A DNA stretch of 64,000 nt from Bin87 sp963666865 (GTDB lineage: Bacteria; Chloroflexota; Dehalococcoidia; Lucifugimonadales; UBA3495), in NCBI GenBank assembly GCA_963666865.1, contig OY763072.1, positions 1,302,001 through 1,366,000 on the forward strand. Direction: 5' to 3'. A model generated the notes under the pieces. The model was not told where the DNA came from. It ran no database searches and was given only the letters and a program-made list of their open reading frames with translations. Positions 40,773-48,794 of this stretch are shown piece by piece; within the stretch, counting starts at the first letter, position 1; every line of letters begins with the position of its first letter. Position numbers and translations under genes: made by a program.

Positions 40773-41489
40773 ATGACCGCAAACGCGCAAACGGGCCGGC
40801 TCTACGGCGTCGGCGTCGGCCCCGGCGACCCCGAACTGCTGACGGTAAAGGCGCAGCGGGTGCTGCAATCGGTGCCCGTGATATGGGTGCCCCAGGCCGG
40901 CATCAGCGCGGAGAGTTACGCCTACTCTATCGTGAAGGGGATCATCGACGAGGAGCGTCAGGAAGTGGTCCGGGCCAAGTTCCCCACCAACGATGAGGAG
41001 GCGGCGCTCGATGTCTGGCGCGGCGCGGCGCGCGATCTGGCCGTCCACCTGGAAGCCGGCCGGGACGTTGCCTTCATCACCGAAGGCGATCCCATGCTGT
41101 ACAGCACCTTCGCCTACGTTCTGGAGACCATCCAGGAAGAATATCCCCACCTGCCGGTGGAGGTGATCCCCGGCGTGTCCTCGGTGATGGCGGCGGCAGC
41201 CTCGGCGGCGGCTCCGCTGGTCCATCACGGCCAGCGCCTGGCCATCCTGCCGGCGGTGTACGGCATCGACGACCTGCGAGAAGCCATCGCCCTCTACGAC
41301 ACCATCGTACTGATGAAGGTCAACCGAACCCTGCTGGACGCCCTGGCCAACCTGGAACGCCTGGGCCTGGCCGGCCGCACCATCTACGTGCGCCGCGCCA
41401 CCACCGAGCGCGAGCGGGTGGTGCGCAACATCCAGGAACTCTCCGCCGAAGACTTGGACTACTTCTCGCTGCTGATTATCCGGCGGTAG
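40773..41489 (+). CDS. cbiL: cobalt-factor II/precorrin-2 C20-methyltransferase
   Basis: A 238-residue tetrapyrrole methylase. N-terminal YGVGVGPGDPELLTVKAQRV, the GDPMLYSTF motif in FITEGDPMLYSTFAYVLETI, and VEVIPGVSSVMAAAASA are characteristic of the CbiL/CobI branch. Its ATG follows the cbiT stop codon without a gap. After it the plus-strand cluster is interrupted by an antisense gene pair and an IS element before cbiF. Confidence 0.95.
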   Translation: MTANAQTGRLYGVGVGPGDPELLTVKAQRVLQSVPVIWVPQAGISAESYAYSIVKGIIDEERQEVVRAKFPTNDEEAALDVWRGAARDLAVHLEAGRDVAFITEGDPMLYSTFAYVLETIQEEYPHLPVEVIPGVSSVMAAAASAAAPLVHHGQRLAILPAVYGIDDLREAIALYDTIVLMKVNRTLLDALANLERLGLAGRTIYVRRATTERERVVRNIQELSAEDLDYFSLLIIRR

Positions 41490-41518
41490 CGGGCGCCTTT
41501 CAGTGCCCGGACTGAGTG

Positions 41519-42037
41519 CTAAGCCGCCGGCTCCGGTAGGTACCTTCTGATTCCCGGCGCCAAGTCGTCGGGGGCGATGGAGCCGTCAAGCACGGCTCGA
41601 GCGATGCCATTGCTGATTTGACGCCGCGTCATGCGTCGGCACTGGTCAGCATTAATCGCCTCTACAAAGAGGGCTGCGATTAACGCGATTTGAGCCGAGT
41701 TCGCGGTTATATCTATGTGCCGGTCGGCCATGGCGGTGAAAGGAGTCCGGCCGGTGGTGGGAGTTACTGCTGCAGCAGCCTCGGTCAAGTCTGCAAGAGA
41801 TACCAGGATGACATCGGTGGTTTCCAAATGTGCATGGGCAGAGGCGATGGCGAGGATGACTCGTGCAACGCCTTGTTCGGTGTCATCGCATTTCCAGAAT
41901 GATAGTGTGCCGGTTTCGTCAGTGAGGTCGGACTTGATAGCCTCTGCCAAGAAAGACTCTTCTGCGTTGCTGGCAGCTCTTTCCCATTTGGCTCGTTTAA
42001 CCTTACGTGCCGCGTACTGCGTTGAGCTATCCGGCAT
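41519..42037 (-). CDS. hypothetical protein antisense within the cobalamin cluster
   Basis: A 172-residue soluble protein with no recognised family. It begins MPDSSTQYAARKVKRAKWER, has helical segments EESFLAEAIKSDLTDETGTL and ARVILAIASAHAHLETTDVI, and ends RRQISNGIARAVLDGS plus a proline tail. It overlaps the preceding HEAT-like gene by 11 bases on the minus strand, so both are cotranscribed. Its 3' end faces the end of cbiL with only 29 bases between, so the pair is transcribed against the cob genes. The partnership suggests an inserted cassette. Confidence 0.75.
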   Translation of the reverse strand: MPDSSTQYAARKVKRAKWERAASNAEESFLAEAIKSDLTDETGTLSFWKCDDTEQGVARVILAIASAHAHLETTDVILVSLADLTEAAAAVTPTTGRTPFTAMADRHIDITANSAQIALIAALFVEAINADQCRRMTRRQISNGIARAVLDGSIAPDDLAPGIRRYLPEPAA

Positions 42038-42464
42038 CCGCGATGACCTCGCGGATATATTCCTGTAACCAGGGTTCGGTATCCTGATGCTGCTCCAGCT
42101 CCGTTACTATATCGGGACAGAGCCAGCTTTCGGCGGCCCTAACGGCGGCATCCCTAATGCAAACGTCGTTAGATTGGAGCGCGTTGCGAACCAAGTCAGT
42201 CTTGCGCCAGTCTGCCCAGGGCGGTTCAAACCGTGCGACGCACTGGAGGGTGGCAGCCACCAAATCGGAGTCTTCACTTTGTAAGACAATGGCCTCCAAC
42301 TCGGAGGGGTAAGGTTTGCTTACATCCGATGCCAGGAACGACGCTATGATATCGTCGGCCGGGTGTTCCTCACAGTCGGCAAGGGGACGCGCGCCGAACA
42401 CATCGGAGAGACGGGCAGCCAGCGTAGTTGGAGCCGATGATATCGTAGTGCGTTGAATGCTCAT
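42027..42464 (-). CDS. hypothetical helical-repeat protein antisense within the cobalamin cluster
   Basis: A 145-residue protein with HEAT-like helical pairs: PYPSELEAIVLQSEDSDLVA, RNALQSNDVCIRDAAVRAAE and DTEPWLQEYIREVIADAG. There is no membrane segment or catalytic motif. Three ATGs in a row occur at 42470, 42467 and 42464; the third has the best spacing from the CGAGG site. It heads a two-gene operon with its own promoter at 42494-42522. An immunity-protein or accessory role is possible but unsupported. Confidence 0.75.
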   Translation of the reverse strand: MSIQRTTISSAPTTLAARLSDVFGARPLADCEEHPADDIIASFLASDVSKPYPSELEAIVLQSEDSDLVAATLQCVARFEPPWADWRKTDLVRNALQSNDVCIRDAAVRAAESWLCPDIVTELEQHQDTEPWLQEYIREVIADAG

Positions 42465-42493
42465 CATCATCCTCGTAAAGTATCCTGCTGCTT

Positions 42494-42522
42494 ATTCTAG
42501 GTAGGGCAGAGCGTTTTAGCAA
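42494..42522 (-). promoter_or_regulatory. promoter of the antisense pair
   Basis: -35 TTGCTA (42517-42522) and -10 TAGAAT (42494-42499) with a 17-base spacer, 24 bases before the first of three ATGs at 42470-42464. It lies entirely outside the IS element, which starts at 42540. Confidence 0.5.
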
Positions 42523-42529
42523 GAAAAGC

Positions 42530-43782
42530 CACTTTACGGCAGGGCAATCGCGTCTTAATGAGATTTTTAGAAATGTGTTAATGTCGGAGGATATATTGAG
42601 GGTCGCGGAGGCAGGCGGACATGGCGCAACCACCCAAGGCAACTATTCTCGATCATTTCGCTGACCTTGACGACCCACGGGTAGAACGCACCCGACGCCA
42701 TAAACTGGTGGACATCATTGCTATTGCGATCTGCGCCACCATCTGCGGCGCCGATTCTTGGGTCCATATCGAGCTCTTCGGCAGGAGCAAGCTGGCCTGG
42801 TTTCAATCCTTCTTGGAACTGCCTGGCGGCATCCCGTCCCATGATACCTTCGGGGATGTCTTCGCTCGGCTGGACCCAGTGCAGTTGCAGGACTGCTTCA
42901 TCTCCTGGACCCAGGCCATCGCCCAGTTATTGCCCGGCGAGGTAGTGGCCATTGACGGTAAGACAGCCCGACGGTCCTACGACCGCGCTGGGAATAAGGG
43001 CGCCATCCACATGGTCAGCGCTTGGGCCACGCAGAACGCCCTGACCTTGGGTCAGGTCAAAACCGAGGAGAAATCCAACGAGATCACCGCCATTCCCCAA
43101 CTGTTGGAGATGTTGGAGTTGCACGGTTGCATCGTAACTATCGATGCTATGGGCTGCCAGCGGGAGATCGCCCAGCAAATCACCCAGGGCGGCGCCGACT
43201 ACGTGCTGACGGTGAAGGAGAACCAAGGGCAACTGCACGAGGGCATCCGCGACCTGTTCGAAGGGGCCGAGGCGCTGGGTTTTGACGGGGTGTCCTATGA
43301 CCACACGGAAACCGTGGAGAAAGGGCATGGACGGCTGGAACGTCGGGAATGCTGGGTCATCACCGATCAAGACTGTCTGGACTATCTGGACCCCCAAGGG
43401 CAATGGCCGCAACTGAAAGCCGCCGTCAGGGTGGTGGGCCATCGTCAAACCACAGAAGGATCAACCAGCCAACCCCGCTACTACATCAGCAGTCTGGCGG
43501 CCTCGGCAGAACAACTGCTGGCTGCCATCAGAAGCCACTGGAGCATCGAAAACTCGTTGCACTGGACCCTTGACGTGACCTTTCGGGAAGATCAGTGCCG
43601 AGTGCGCAAGGACAATGGCCCACAGAACATCAACACGCTGCGGCAGATCGGACACAACCTGTTGAAGAACGAGAAAACCCTGAAAGTGGGCATCCAGGGC
43701 AAACGCCTCAACGCCGGATGGGACGAGGACTACCTGCTCAAAGTGCTCCTCGGATAAGACGCGATTGCCCTGCACTTTACGG
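42530..43782. mobile_element. complete ISAs1-family insertion sequence with target duplication
   Basis: The element itself spans 42540-43772 (1233 bp). It has perfect 18-bp terminal inverted repeats, CAGGGCAATCGCGTCTTA at the left and its complement at the right. It is flanked by a perfect 10-bp target duplication CACTTTACGG (42530-42539 and 43773-43782). The intact ends and duplication indicate a fairly recent insertion, in the gap between the antisense pair and cbiF. Confidence 0.95.
42621..43757 (+). CDS. ISAs1-family transposase
   Basis: A 378-residue DDE transposase. It has the N-terminal FADLDDPRVERTRRHKLVDI, the first catalytic Asp in VVAIDGKTARRSYDRAG, the second in HGCIVTIDAMGCQREIAQQI, and the Glu region in SIENSLHWTLDVTFREDQ. 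The length is full, with no frameshift, so the element may be active. The stop codon lies inside the right terminal repeat. The left 81 bases of the element hold no other gene. Confidence 0.95.
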   Translation: MAQPPKATILDHFADLDDPRVERTRRHKLVDIIAIAICATICGADSWVHIELFGRSKLAWFQSFLELPGGIPSHDTFGDVFARLDPVQLQDCFISWTQAIAQLLPGEVVAIDGKTARRSYDRAGNKGAIHMVSAWATQNALTLGQVKTEEKSNEITAIPQLLEMLELHGCIVTIDAMGCQREIAQQITQGGADYVLTVKENQGQLHEGIRDLFEGAEALGFDGVSYDHTETVEKGHGRLERRECWVITDQDCLDYLDPQGQWPQLKAAVRVVGHRQTTEGSTSQPRYYISSLAASAEQLLAAIRSHWSIENSLHWTLDVTFREDQCRVRKDNGPQNINTLRQIGHNLLKNEKTLKVGIQGKRLNAGWDEDYLLKVLLG

Positions 43783-43862
43783 TACAATTGATACCTCCCG
43801 ATAGATATGATGCTACGTTGCTGGACACGGTATCAGGAACGTCTGCCCAAGGAGCAAACCAC

Positions 43863-44747
43863 ATGGCGAACCACGGCAAGGTCTATATCATCGGCGCCGG
43901 CCCCGGCGACCCGGAGCTTCTCACGCTGAAAGCCAAGCGCATCATCGACGATGCTGACGTGATCATCTACGCCGATTCGCTGGTGCCGGTTGAAATCGCC
44001 GACTTCGCCAAACCCGGCGCCCGGGTGTACGGCAGCAAGGAAATGGCCCTGCCGGAAATCATGGACGTTACGCTGCAAGCGGTGGCCGAGGGCAAGACGG
44101 TGGCCCGCATCCAGAGCGGCGACCCATCCCTCTACGGCGCGACGCTGGAACAGATGCGCATCATGGAAGCCGAGGGCGTGGACTACGAAATCATCCCCGG
44201 CGTCAGCGCCGCCTTCGCCGCCGCCGCGGTGCTCAAGGCCGAGCTGACTGTGCCGGAAGTATCCCAAACGGTGATCATGACCCGCGCCGAAGGGCGGGTT
44301 GCCATGCCCGAAGGGGAGGACCTGGTCAGCCTGGCGCGGCACGGCAGCACGCTGGTGATCTTCCTCAGCGTAACCCGCATGTTCCGCATCGCCAACCAGT
44401 TGCAGGAGGCGGGCTATCCCGCTGATACCCCCGTGGCCGTCGCCTACCGGGTGGGCTGGCCCGACCAGCAGATCATCCGCGGCACCCTCACCGACATCGC
44501 CCAGAAGGTGCGCGACGCCAAGATCACGTTGCAGGCTCTCATCATCGTCGGCAAGGCCGTGGATCCCGACCTGCTGGACCCCAACGCTGGCGAGCAAGTG
44601 GCCGTGTCGCACCTGTACTCCAACGAATACACCCATCTCTACCGCCGTGCCGGGCAGGGTTCCCACGCCAATGCCGACCGCGCCGATCTCTACGAGGCCG
44701 GCGGCTACGAGGTGCAGCCGGAACCGGCATCGGCCGGGGATAACTGA
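43863..44747 (+). CDS. cbiF: cobalt-precorrin-4 C11-methyltransferase
   Basis: A 294-residue tetrapyrrole methylase: VYIIGAGPGDPELLTLKAKR, RIQSGDPSLYGATLEQM, IIPGVSAAFAAAAVLKAELT and SHLYSNEYTHLYRR at the end. This branch, CbiF/CobM, methylates C11. The start at 43863 has an AAGGAG site. It lies 80 bases after the IS right end. The stop codon lies nine bases before cbiG. Confidence 0.95.
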   Translation: MANHGKVYIIGAGPGDPELLTLKAKRIIDDADVIIYADSLVPVEIADFAKPGARVYGSKEMALPEIMDVTLQAVAEGKTVARIQSGDPSLYGATLEQMRIMEAEGVDYEIIPGVSAAFAAAAVLKAELTVPEVSQTVIMTRAEGRVAMPEGEDLVSLARHGSTLVIFLSVTRMFRIANQLQEAGYPADTPVAVAYRVGWPDQQIIRGTLTDIAQKVRDAKITLQALIIVGKAVDPDLLDPNAGEQVAVSHLYSNEYTHLYRRAGQGSHANADRADLYEAGGYEVQPEPASAGDN

Positions 44748-44756
44748 CGCGCCGGA

Positions 44757-46334
44757 ATGTCCCCGCCGGATATCGACCGAATCGCCATTGTCGCGGTGTC
44801 CCGGCCGGGTGCCGCGTTGGCCCGCCGGCTGGCGACGTCCCTGACCGATGCCGCGCTCTACCTGGAACGGCGAACTGCCGGCGGTGCGTCGGACGATGAC
44901 GGGGCTACGCAACTTTACGACTTGCCCCTGCGTCCGGTGATCCAAGACCTGTTCGCCCGGCACCGTGCGCTGGTAGTGCTTCTGCCGGTGGGGGCAACGG
45001 TGCGTCTGCTGGCTCCGGTGCTGGGCAGCAAGCGGCAGGACCCCGCCGTGGTGTGCGTGGACGACGCCGGCCGCTACGCGGTCAGCCTGTTGTCCGGCCA
45101 CGTCGGCGGCGCGGATGCGTTGGCGCGCCAGGTGGAGATGGCAATCGGCGCTCAGGCCATCGTCACGTCGGCGTCCGACGCGCTGGACGTTACGGCCATC
45201 GACCTCGTGGGCCGCGACCTGGGCTGGAAAATAGAAGCGACGCCAACCGATCTGACCCGCACGGCAGCAGCGGTGGTTAACGGCGAGCCGGTGGCGTTAT
45301 GGCTGGACCCGGCAACAGGCGTCCTTTGGCCCGACGACGTTCCCATATCAGAAAGCATCAGCGCTGTCTCGGATCTTTCCGATGTAAAGGCCGCACGGTA
45401 TGCCGCCGCGCTGGTCGTTTCCGACCGGGTGTTGTCGCTGGAAACCGGCCGCCCCGTGGTCATCTACCGCCCGCCGACGCTGGTGGCCGGGATGGGCTGC
45501 CGCCGGGGCGTGTCCGAAGACCACCTGCGCGAACTGTTGGACGATACCCTCAGGCAAAACGGCCTGGCGGCGCAGAGCCTGGCGAAAATCGCAACCGCCG
45601 ACATCAAAGCCGACGAGGCCGGCGTCCTCACCTTGGCCCCATCGCTCGGTGTCCCGCTGGAGATTTACTCCGCCGACGAGTTGAACTCCGTGGCTGAACG
45701 GCAACCCAAGCCGGAGGGCAATGGCCGCGAACTCAGCGTACCCACCGCGTCGGCGGCGCAAAATTTGTTGGGGGTGTTCGGCGTATCCGAGCCGGCCGCG
45801 ATGCTGGCCGCTAACGCCGACGGGGTGATTGTCCCCCGGACCAAATCAGACCGTGCTACCATAGCAGTAGCGCGCATAACATCGGCGAGCGGGAACCCGA
45901 CGGAGGCAGTGGCGATGAAACAACCGGAAACTATGATGCCCGGCGAAGCATTGCTGGCCGAGGCGGAGCGGCAGATTGCCCTGGGCAACTACCACAAAGG
46001 TTCCGGACTAGTCTGGCAAGCCACCATGGCGGCGCTGTCCGCCGTGGCCGGGCGCCACGGTATGCCCTGCCGCAACCGGGAAGAAGCGCGGCTTGTCGCC
46101 AGGCATCTGGACAGTCTGGAAAATTCGACGGCGCGACGGGACGACTTGGCACGCTATCGGAACTACCTGGCATTCGGAACAGCCGACTCGTTCCGTGAAC
46201 ACAACGAAGACCTCCACGAGTTGGTGTACACCGAACTCCTTTGGGAGCCTGACGAGTACGTCATTCACCTCGACTCAATGCACGGGTGGATCGAATCGCT
46301 GCACCGACAACTGAAAGGGGACAAGACGGTATGA
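44757..46334 (+). CDS. cbiG: CbiG (cobalt-precorrin-5A hydrolase) fused to a HEPN-like domain
   Basis: A 525-residue protein. Residues 1 to about 385 are CbiG, which opens the delta-lactone after ring contraction: ALVVLLPVGATVRLLAPVLG, RYAVSLLSGHVGGADALARQ, then the C-terminal domain with AGMGCRRGVSEDHLRELL. It ends in RATIAVARI, where CbiG proteins normally stop. The frame continues without a stop into a helical domain (ALLAEAERQIALGNYHKGSG, VWQATMAALSAVAGR, then YRNYLAFGTADSFREHNEDL), similar to PaREP1/HEPN proteins. An internal GGAGG and ATG (45915) could also give this domain alone. The stop overlaps the next start (ATGA). Confidence 0.85.
   Translation: MSPPDIDRIAIVAVSRPGAALARRLATSLTDAALYLERRTAGGASDDDGATQLYDLPLRPVIQDLFARHRALVVLLPVGATVRLLAPVLGSKRQDPAVVCVDDAGRYAVSLLSGHVGGADALARQVEMAIGAQAIVTSASDALDVTAIDLVGRDLGWKIEATPTDLTRTAAAVVNGEPVALWLDPATGVLWPDDVPISESISAVSDLSDVKAARYAAALVVSDRVLSLETGRPVVIYRPPTLVAGMGCRRGVSEDHLRELLDDTLRQNGLAAQSLAKIATADIKADEAGVLTLAPSLGVPLEIYSADELNSVAERQPKPEGNGRELSVPTASAAQNLLGVFGVSEPAAMLAANADGVIVPRTKSDRATIAVARITSASGNPTEAVAMKQPETMMPGEALLAEAERQIALGNYHKGSGLVWQATMAALSAVAGRHGMPCRNREEARLVARHLDSLENSTARRDDLARYRNYLAFGTADSFREHNEDLHELVYTELLWEPDEYVIHLDSMHGWIESLHRQLKGDKTV
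45901..45917 (+). promoter_or_regulatory. internal ribosome-binding site and start inside cbiG
   Basis: A CGGAGG site eight to nine bases before an in-frame ATG at 45915 (residue 387 of the fusion) marks the junction between the CbiG and HEPN-like parts. It is most simply the old start of a separate gene whose upstream stop codon has been lost. Confidence 0.6.
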
Positions 46335-46708
46335 ACGGCGCTCGGCACGCCGCAATATCGCAAATGCTCGTTGAGACTGCCGAGACCCTGGCGCAGCCTC
46401 CCCGAACTGCGCTGGCTGCTGGAGAACTGTTATGGGGAGCCGCTTGCCATGGATTAGCCGCCGCCGAACGCCACCCAGACGACCCACATCGTCAACCACG
46501 CACCAGAAGAGAATTGTTGCAAGTCATCGATCATCTGTCCATCGGACGACAAATGCAACACTACTTGCGCGACGGCTTGCGTTCAACCCAGCGAAGACTG
46601 CACGACAATTTTTATACCGGGCGGCTGAGCGATGACGAGCTGGCGTATGAAATCCGCACCAGTGTCGATTTCGTCAGATACTTGCTGCAAATCGTCAACC
46701 GCTCGTAA
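46331..46708 (+). CDS. HEPN-like helical protein, partner of the CbiG-fused domain
   Basis: A 125-residue helical protein: MNGARHAAISQMLVETAETL, AAGELLWGAACHGLAAAERH, then RRLHDNFYTGRLSDDELAYE and a C-terminal RTSVDFVRYLLQIVNRS. The pattern again recalls PaREP1/HEPN proteins. No clear RX4-6H ribonuclease motif is seen. Its ATG overlaps the TGA of the fusion gene (ATGA), so it is probably translated together with it and may form a complex. It separates cbiG from cbiH. Its role in cobalamin synthesis, if any, is unknown. Confidence 0.75.
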   Translation: MNGARHAAISQMLVETAETLAQPPRTALAAGELLWGAACHGLAAAERHPDDPHRQPRTRRELLQVIDHLSIGRQMQHYLRDGLRSTQRRLHDNFYTGRLSDDELAYEIRTSVDFVRYLLQIVNRS

Positions 46709-46768
46709 GAGCCTGCCGTCCGCCGAGTCGGTCAGCGGTTTCATAGATCATTGTAATCGGGAGTGCTT

Positions 46769-47527
46769 GTGAACACTGGCAAACTCTACTTGGTCGGCAT
46801 CGGCCCCGGCGACTCCGGCCACCTCACGCCGGCCGCCGCCGCTGCCGTCGCTGACAGCGATGAACTGGTCGGCTACCATTACTATATTCAACAGGTGGCG
46901 GGGTCCGCATCTGGGAAGACGCTGCACAGCATGGAGCTGGGGCAGGAACTGGAGCGGGCCGCCCTGGCGGTGGACATCGCCTACTCCGGCAAGACGGTGG
47001 CGGTGGTGTCCTCCGGCGACGCCGGCATCTACGGCATGGCCGGGCCGGTGTACCGTGTGCTCACCGACCGGAATTGGGATGGCGAAGAGCCGATAGTTGA
47101 AAGCATTCCCGGCGTATCGGCGCTGCAATCGGCGGCGGCGCTCCTCGGTTCGCCGCTGATGCAGGATTTCTGCGCCATCAGCCTGAGCAACCTCCTGACC
47201 CCGTGGGAGCAGATCCGCCGCCGCCTGGCGGCGGCCGCCGCCGGCGATTTCGTCGCCGTTCTCTACAACCCACGCAGCCGCCGGCGCACCGGCCAGTTGG
47301 ATGAAGCCCGCGAAATATTCCTGGAACATCGACCGGCCGGTACGCCCGTCGGCATCGTCCGGCATGCCTACCGGCCCGAGCAGGCGGTGGCTCTGGCGGA
47401 CCTGGGGGGGTTGGACGGCGCGGCGCTAGGCGTCGATATGTTCACCACTGTCGTGATCGGAAACTCCAACACCTACATTCACAACGGCCGGATGGTCACG
47501 CCACGGGGCTACGAAGTCAAACAATAG
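46769..47527 (+). CDS. cbiH: cobalt-factor III/precorrin-3B C17-methyltransferase
   Basis: A 252-residue tetrapyrrole methylase of the CbiH/CobJ branch, which methylates C17 with ring contraction. Motifs: LYLVGIGPGDSGHLTPAAAA, VVSSGDAGIYGMAGPVYRVL, ESIPGVSALQSAAALLGSPL and FVAVLYNPRSRRRTGQL, with the closing TTVVIGNSNTYIHNGRMVTP. The GTG at 46769 is chosen because GGGAG is five bases upstream; a GTG six bases earlier is possible. It is the last cob gene in the window. Confidence 0.95.
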   Translation: MNTGKLYLVGIGPGDSGHLTPAAAAAVADSDELVGYHYYIQQVAGSASGKTLHSMELGQELERAALAVDIAYSGKTVAVVSSGDAGIYGMAGPVYRVLTDRNWDGEEPIVESIPGVSALQSAAALLGSPLMQDFCAISLSNLLTPWEQIRRRLAAAAAGDFVAVLYNPRSRRRTGQLDEAREIFLEHRPAGTPVGIVRHAYRPEQAVALADLGGLDGAALGVDMFTTVVIGNSNTYIHNGRMVTPRGYEVKQ

Positions 47528-47584
47528 CCGGCCCGGCCACGCGAAAGCGAACACGAACCGACATCAACGCCGGAGGAGTACCCA

Positions 47585-47929
47585 ATGACTATTCCTGTTA
47601 TTGCCATCGCCATTGCCGGAGCCGGCCTCGCCATCACGGGAGCCGGCCTCGCCATCACTGTGATTGTACTGTTGGTACGCGGCAGCTTCTTGCTGGGACG
47701 GCTCGTTAGACAAGTTGACAATCAGGACGCCAAGATTGACGCCTTGGACACCAAGATTGACGCCTTGGACACCAAGATTGACGCCAAGATTGACGCCATG
47801 GACGCCAAGATTGACGCCTTGACCGCTGCCGTACAGCAGACCAACGCAATACTGGTGGGACTGGCTAACCACACCCACGATGCCGACGGGCGCACCGTCT
47901 TTACCATCCCCACCGGAGACCGCCGCTGA
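47585..47929 (+). CDS. small membrane protein with DAKID heptad repeats and C-terminal DG-F motif
   Basis: A 114-residue protein: a membrane helix (IAGAGLAITGAGLAITVIVL), then a coiled coil built from seven-residue units (DAKIDAL, DTKIDAL, DTKIDAK), a linker, and a C-terminal NHTHDADGRTVFTIPTGD. The same ending, NHRHLEPDGEPIFTEPP, closes the protein at 52843-53157, so the two belong to one small family. A GGAGGAG site precedes the ATG. The function is unknown; a membrane-anchored trimeric or dimeric coiled coil is likely. Confidence 0.8.
   Translation: MTIPVIAIAIAGAGLAITGAGLAITVIVLLVRGSFLLGRLVRQVDNQDAKIDALDTKIDALDTKIDAKIDAMDAKIDALTAAVQQTNAILVGLANHTHDADGRTVFTIPTGDRR
47727..47822 (+). repeat. 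21-bp tandem repeats encoding DxKIDAL heptads
   Basis: Four to five imperfect copies of a 21-base unit (ACCAAGATTGACGCCTTGGA plus C) inside the small membrane gene; a 12-base partial unit interrupts the series. The copy number is likely to vary among strains. Confidence 0.85.
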
Positions 47930-47942
47930 CTTCTCTTGATGC

Positions 47943-47951
47943 TGTTATACT
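47943..47951 (+). promoter_or_regulatory. extended -10 promoter of the aldolase gene
   Basis: TGTTATACT (TG, one base, TATACT) lies 32 bases before the GTG start of the HpcH/HpaI gene; there is no convincing -35 box. Same type as the leuS promoter. Confidence 0.45.
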
Positions 47952-47982
47952 CTGCCGAAAAAGTTTTACAGGAGGACCAACC

Positions 47983-48729
47983 GTGCCAGTGATACGCGCC
48001 AATCGGGTGAAGGACAAGTTGCGACAGGGCCAGCCGGCAACCTGCATTTCCGGTCTGATGACCAGCGAAATCATCGACTTTTTGGGGCCATTGGGGTTCG
48101 ACTCGGCATGGATGGAATGCGAACACGGCCCGGTGGACTGGGAAACTCTCAGTGATATGACCCGGGCCTGCGACCTGTGGGGCATGGCCTCCATAACCCG
48201 CTGCAACGCCAACGACGCCGCGTTGATTACCCGCACCCTGGACCGGGGCTCCATGGGCGTCGTCCTGCCCCACGTCAACACGCGGGAAGAAGCGGAGGCT
48301 GCCGTGGGCGCGGCCAAGTTCGCTCCCCTGGGCTATCGCGGTATGTTCGGCGGTCGCCAGTCCTTCGGCGTACCCGATTATGTTCACCAGGCTAACGACC
48401 AGACCATGGTCATCGTGCTGATCGAAGAGGTCACGGCCCTGGACAACCTGGACGACATCCTGAAGGTGGACGGCATCGACGTGTTCTTCGTCGCGCCCAC
48501 CGACCTGTCTCAGACCATGGGCCACATTGGCAATGTCGGCCACCCCGAAGTTCAGTCGGCCATCGACGACGCCCTGGCCCGCATCGTGAGCGCGGGCCGC
48601 ACCGCCGGCACGCTGGTCAACGACGACAACGTGGCGTCCTACGTGGAGAAAGGCGCGCGCTTCCTGATGACGTCGTGGAACGCTTGGGTCGCTCGGGGCG
48701 GCAGCGAGTTCCTGCAACGCATACCGTAA
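47983..48729 (+). CDS. HpcH/HpaI family aldolase
   Basis: A 248-residue metal-dependent class II aldolase of the HpcH/HpaI/citrate lyase superfamily. It has FDSAWMECEHGPVDWE (motif with the metal-ligand region), RTLDRGSMGVVLPHVNTREE, the Glu-metal motif in IVLIEEVTALDNLDDILKVD and IDVFFVAPTDLSQTMG. It would cleave or make a hydroxy-oxo acid in degradation of aromatic or sugar-derived compounds. The start is GTG with AGGAGG upstream. It faces the LysR gene and shares a hairpin with it. Confidence 0.9.
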   Translation: MPVIRANRVKDKLRQGQPATCISGLMTSEIIDFLGPLGFDSAWMECEHGPVDWETLSDMTRACDLWGMASITRCNANDAALITRTLDRGSMGVVLPHVNTREEAEAAVGAAKFAPLGYRGMFGGRQSFGVPDYVHQANDQTMVIVLIEEVTALDNLDDILKVDGIDVFFVAPTDLSQTMGHIGNVGHPEVQSAIDDALARIVSAGRTAGTLVNDDNVASYVEKGARFLMTSWNAWVARGGSEFLQRIP

Positions 48730-48740
48730 GGCAATGTTTC

Positions 48741-48763
48741 GGGGCAGGTTTGAAACCTGCCCC
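48741..48763. terminator. bidirectional hairpin between aldolase and LysR genes
   Basis: GGGGCAGGTTT with its complement (stem of 10-11 bp, tiny loop) lies between the two convergent stop codons (48729 and 48795). It is of the same sequence type as the hairpin at 23594. No long U-run, so termination is inferred from position. Confidence 0.6.
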
Positions 48764-48794
48764 TACGGCCTGTTATTTGCGCTGCCGGTCGCGG

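Noticed and set aside
34839..47600. A cobalamin riboswitch upstream of the cob genes
   Set aside because: I found no convincing B12-box with the expected neighbouring stems in any of the gaps; a covariance-model search would settle it.
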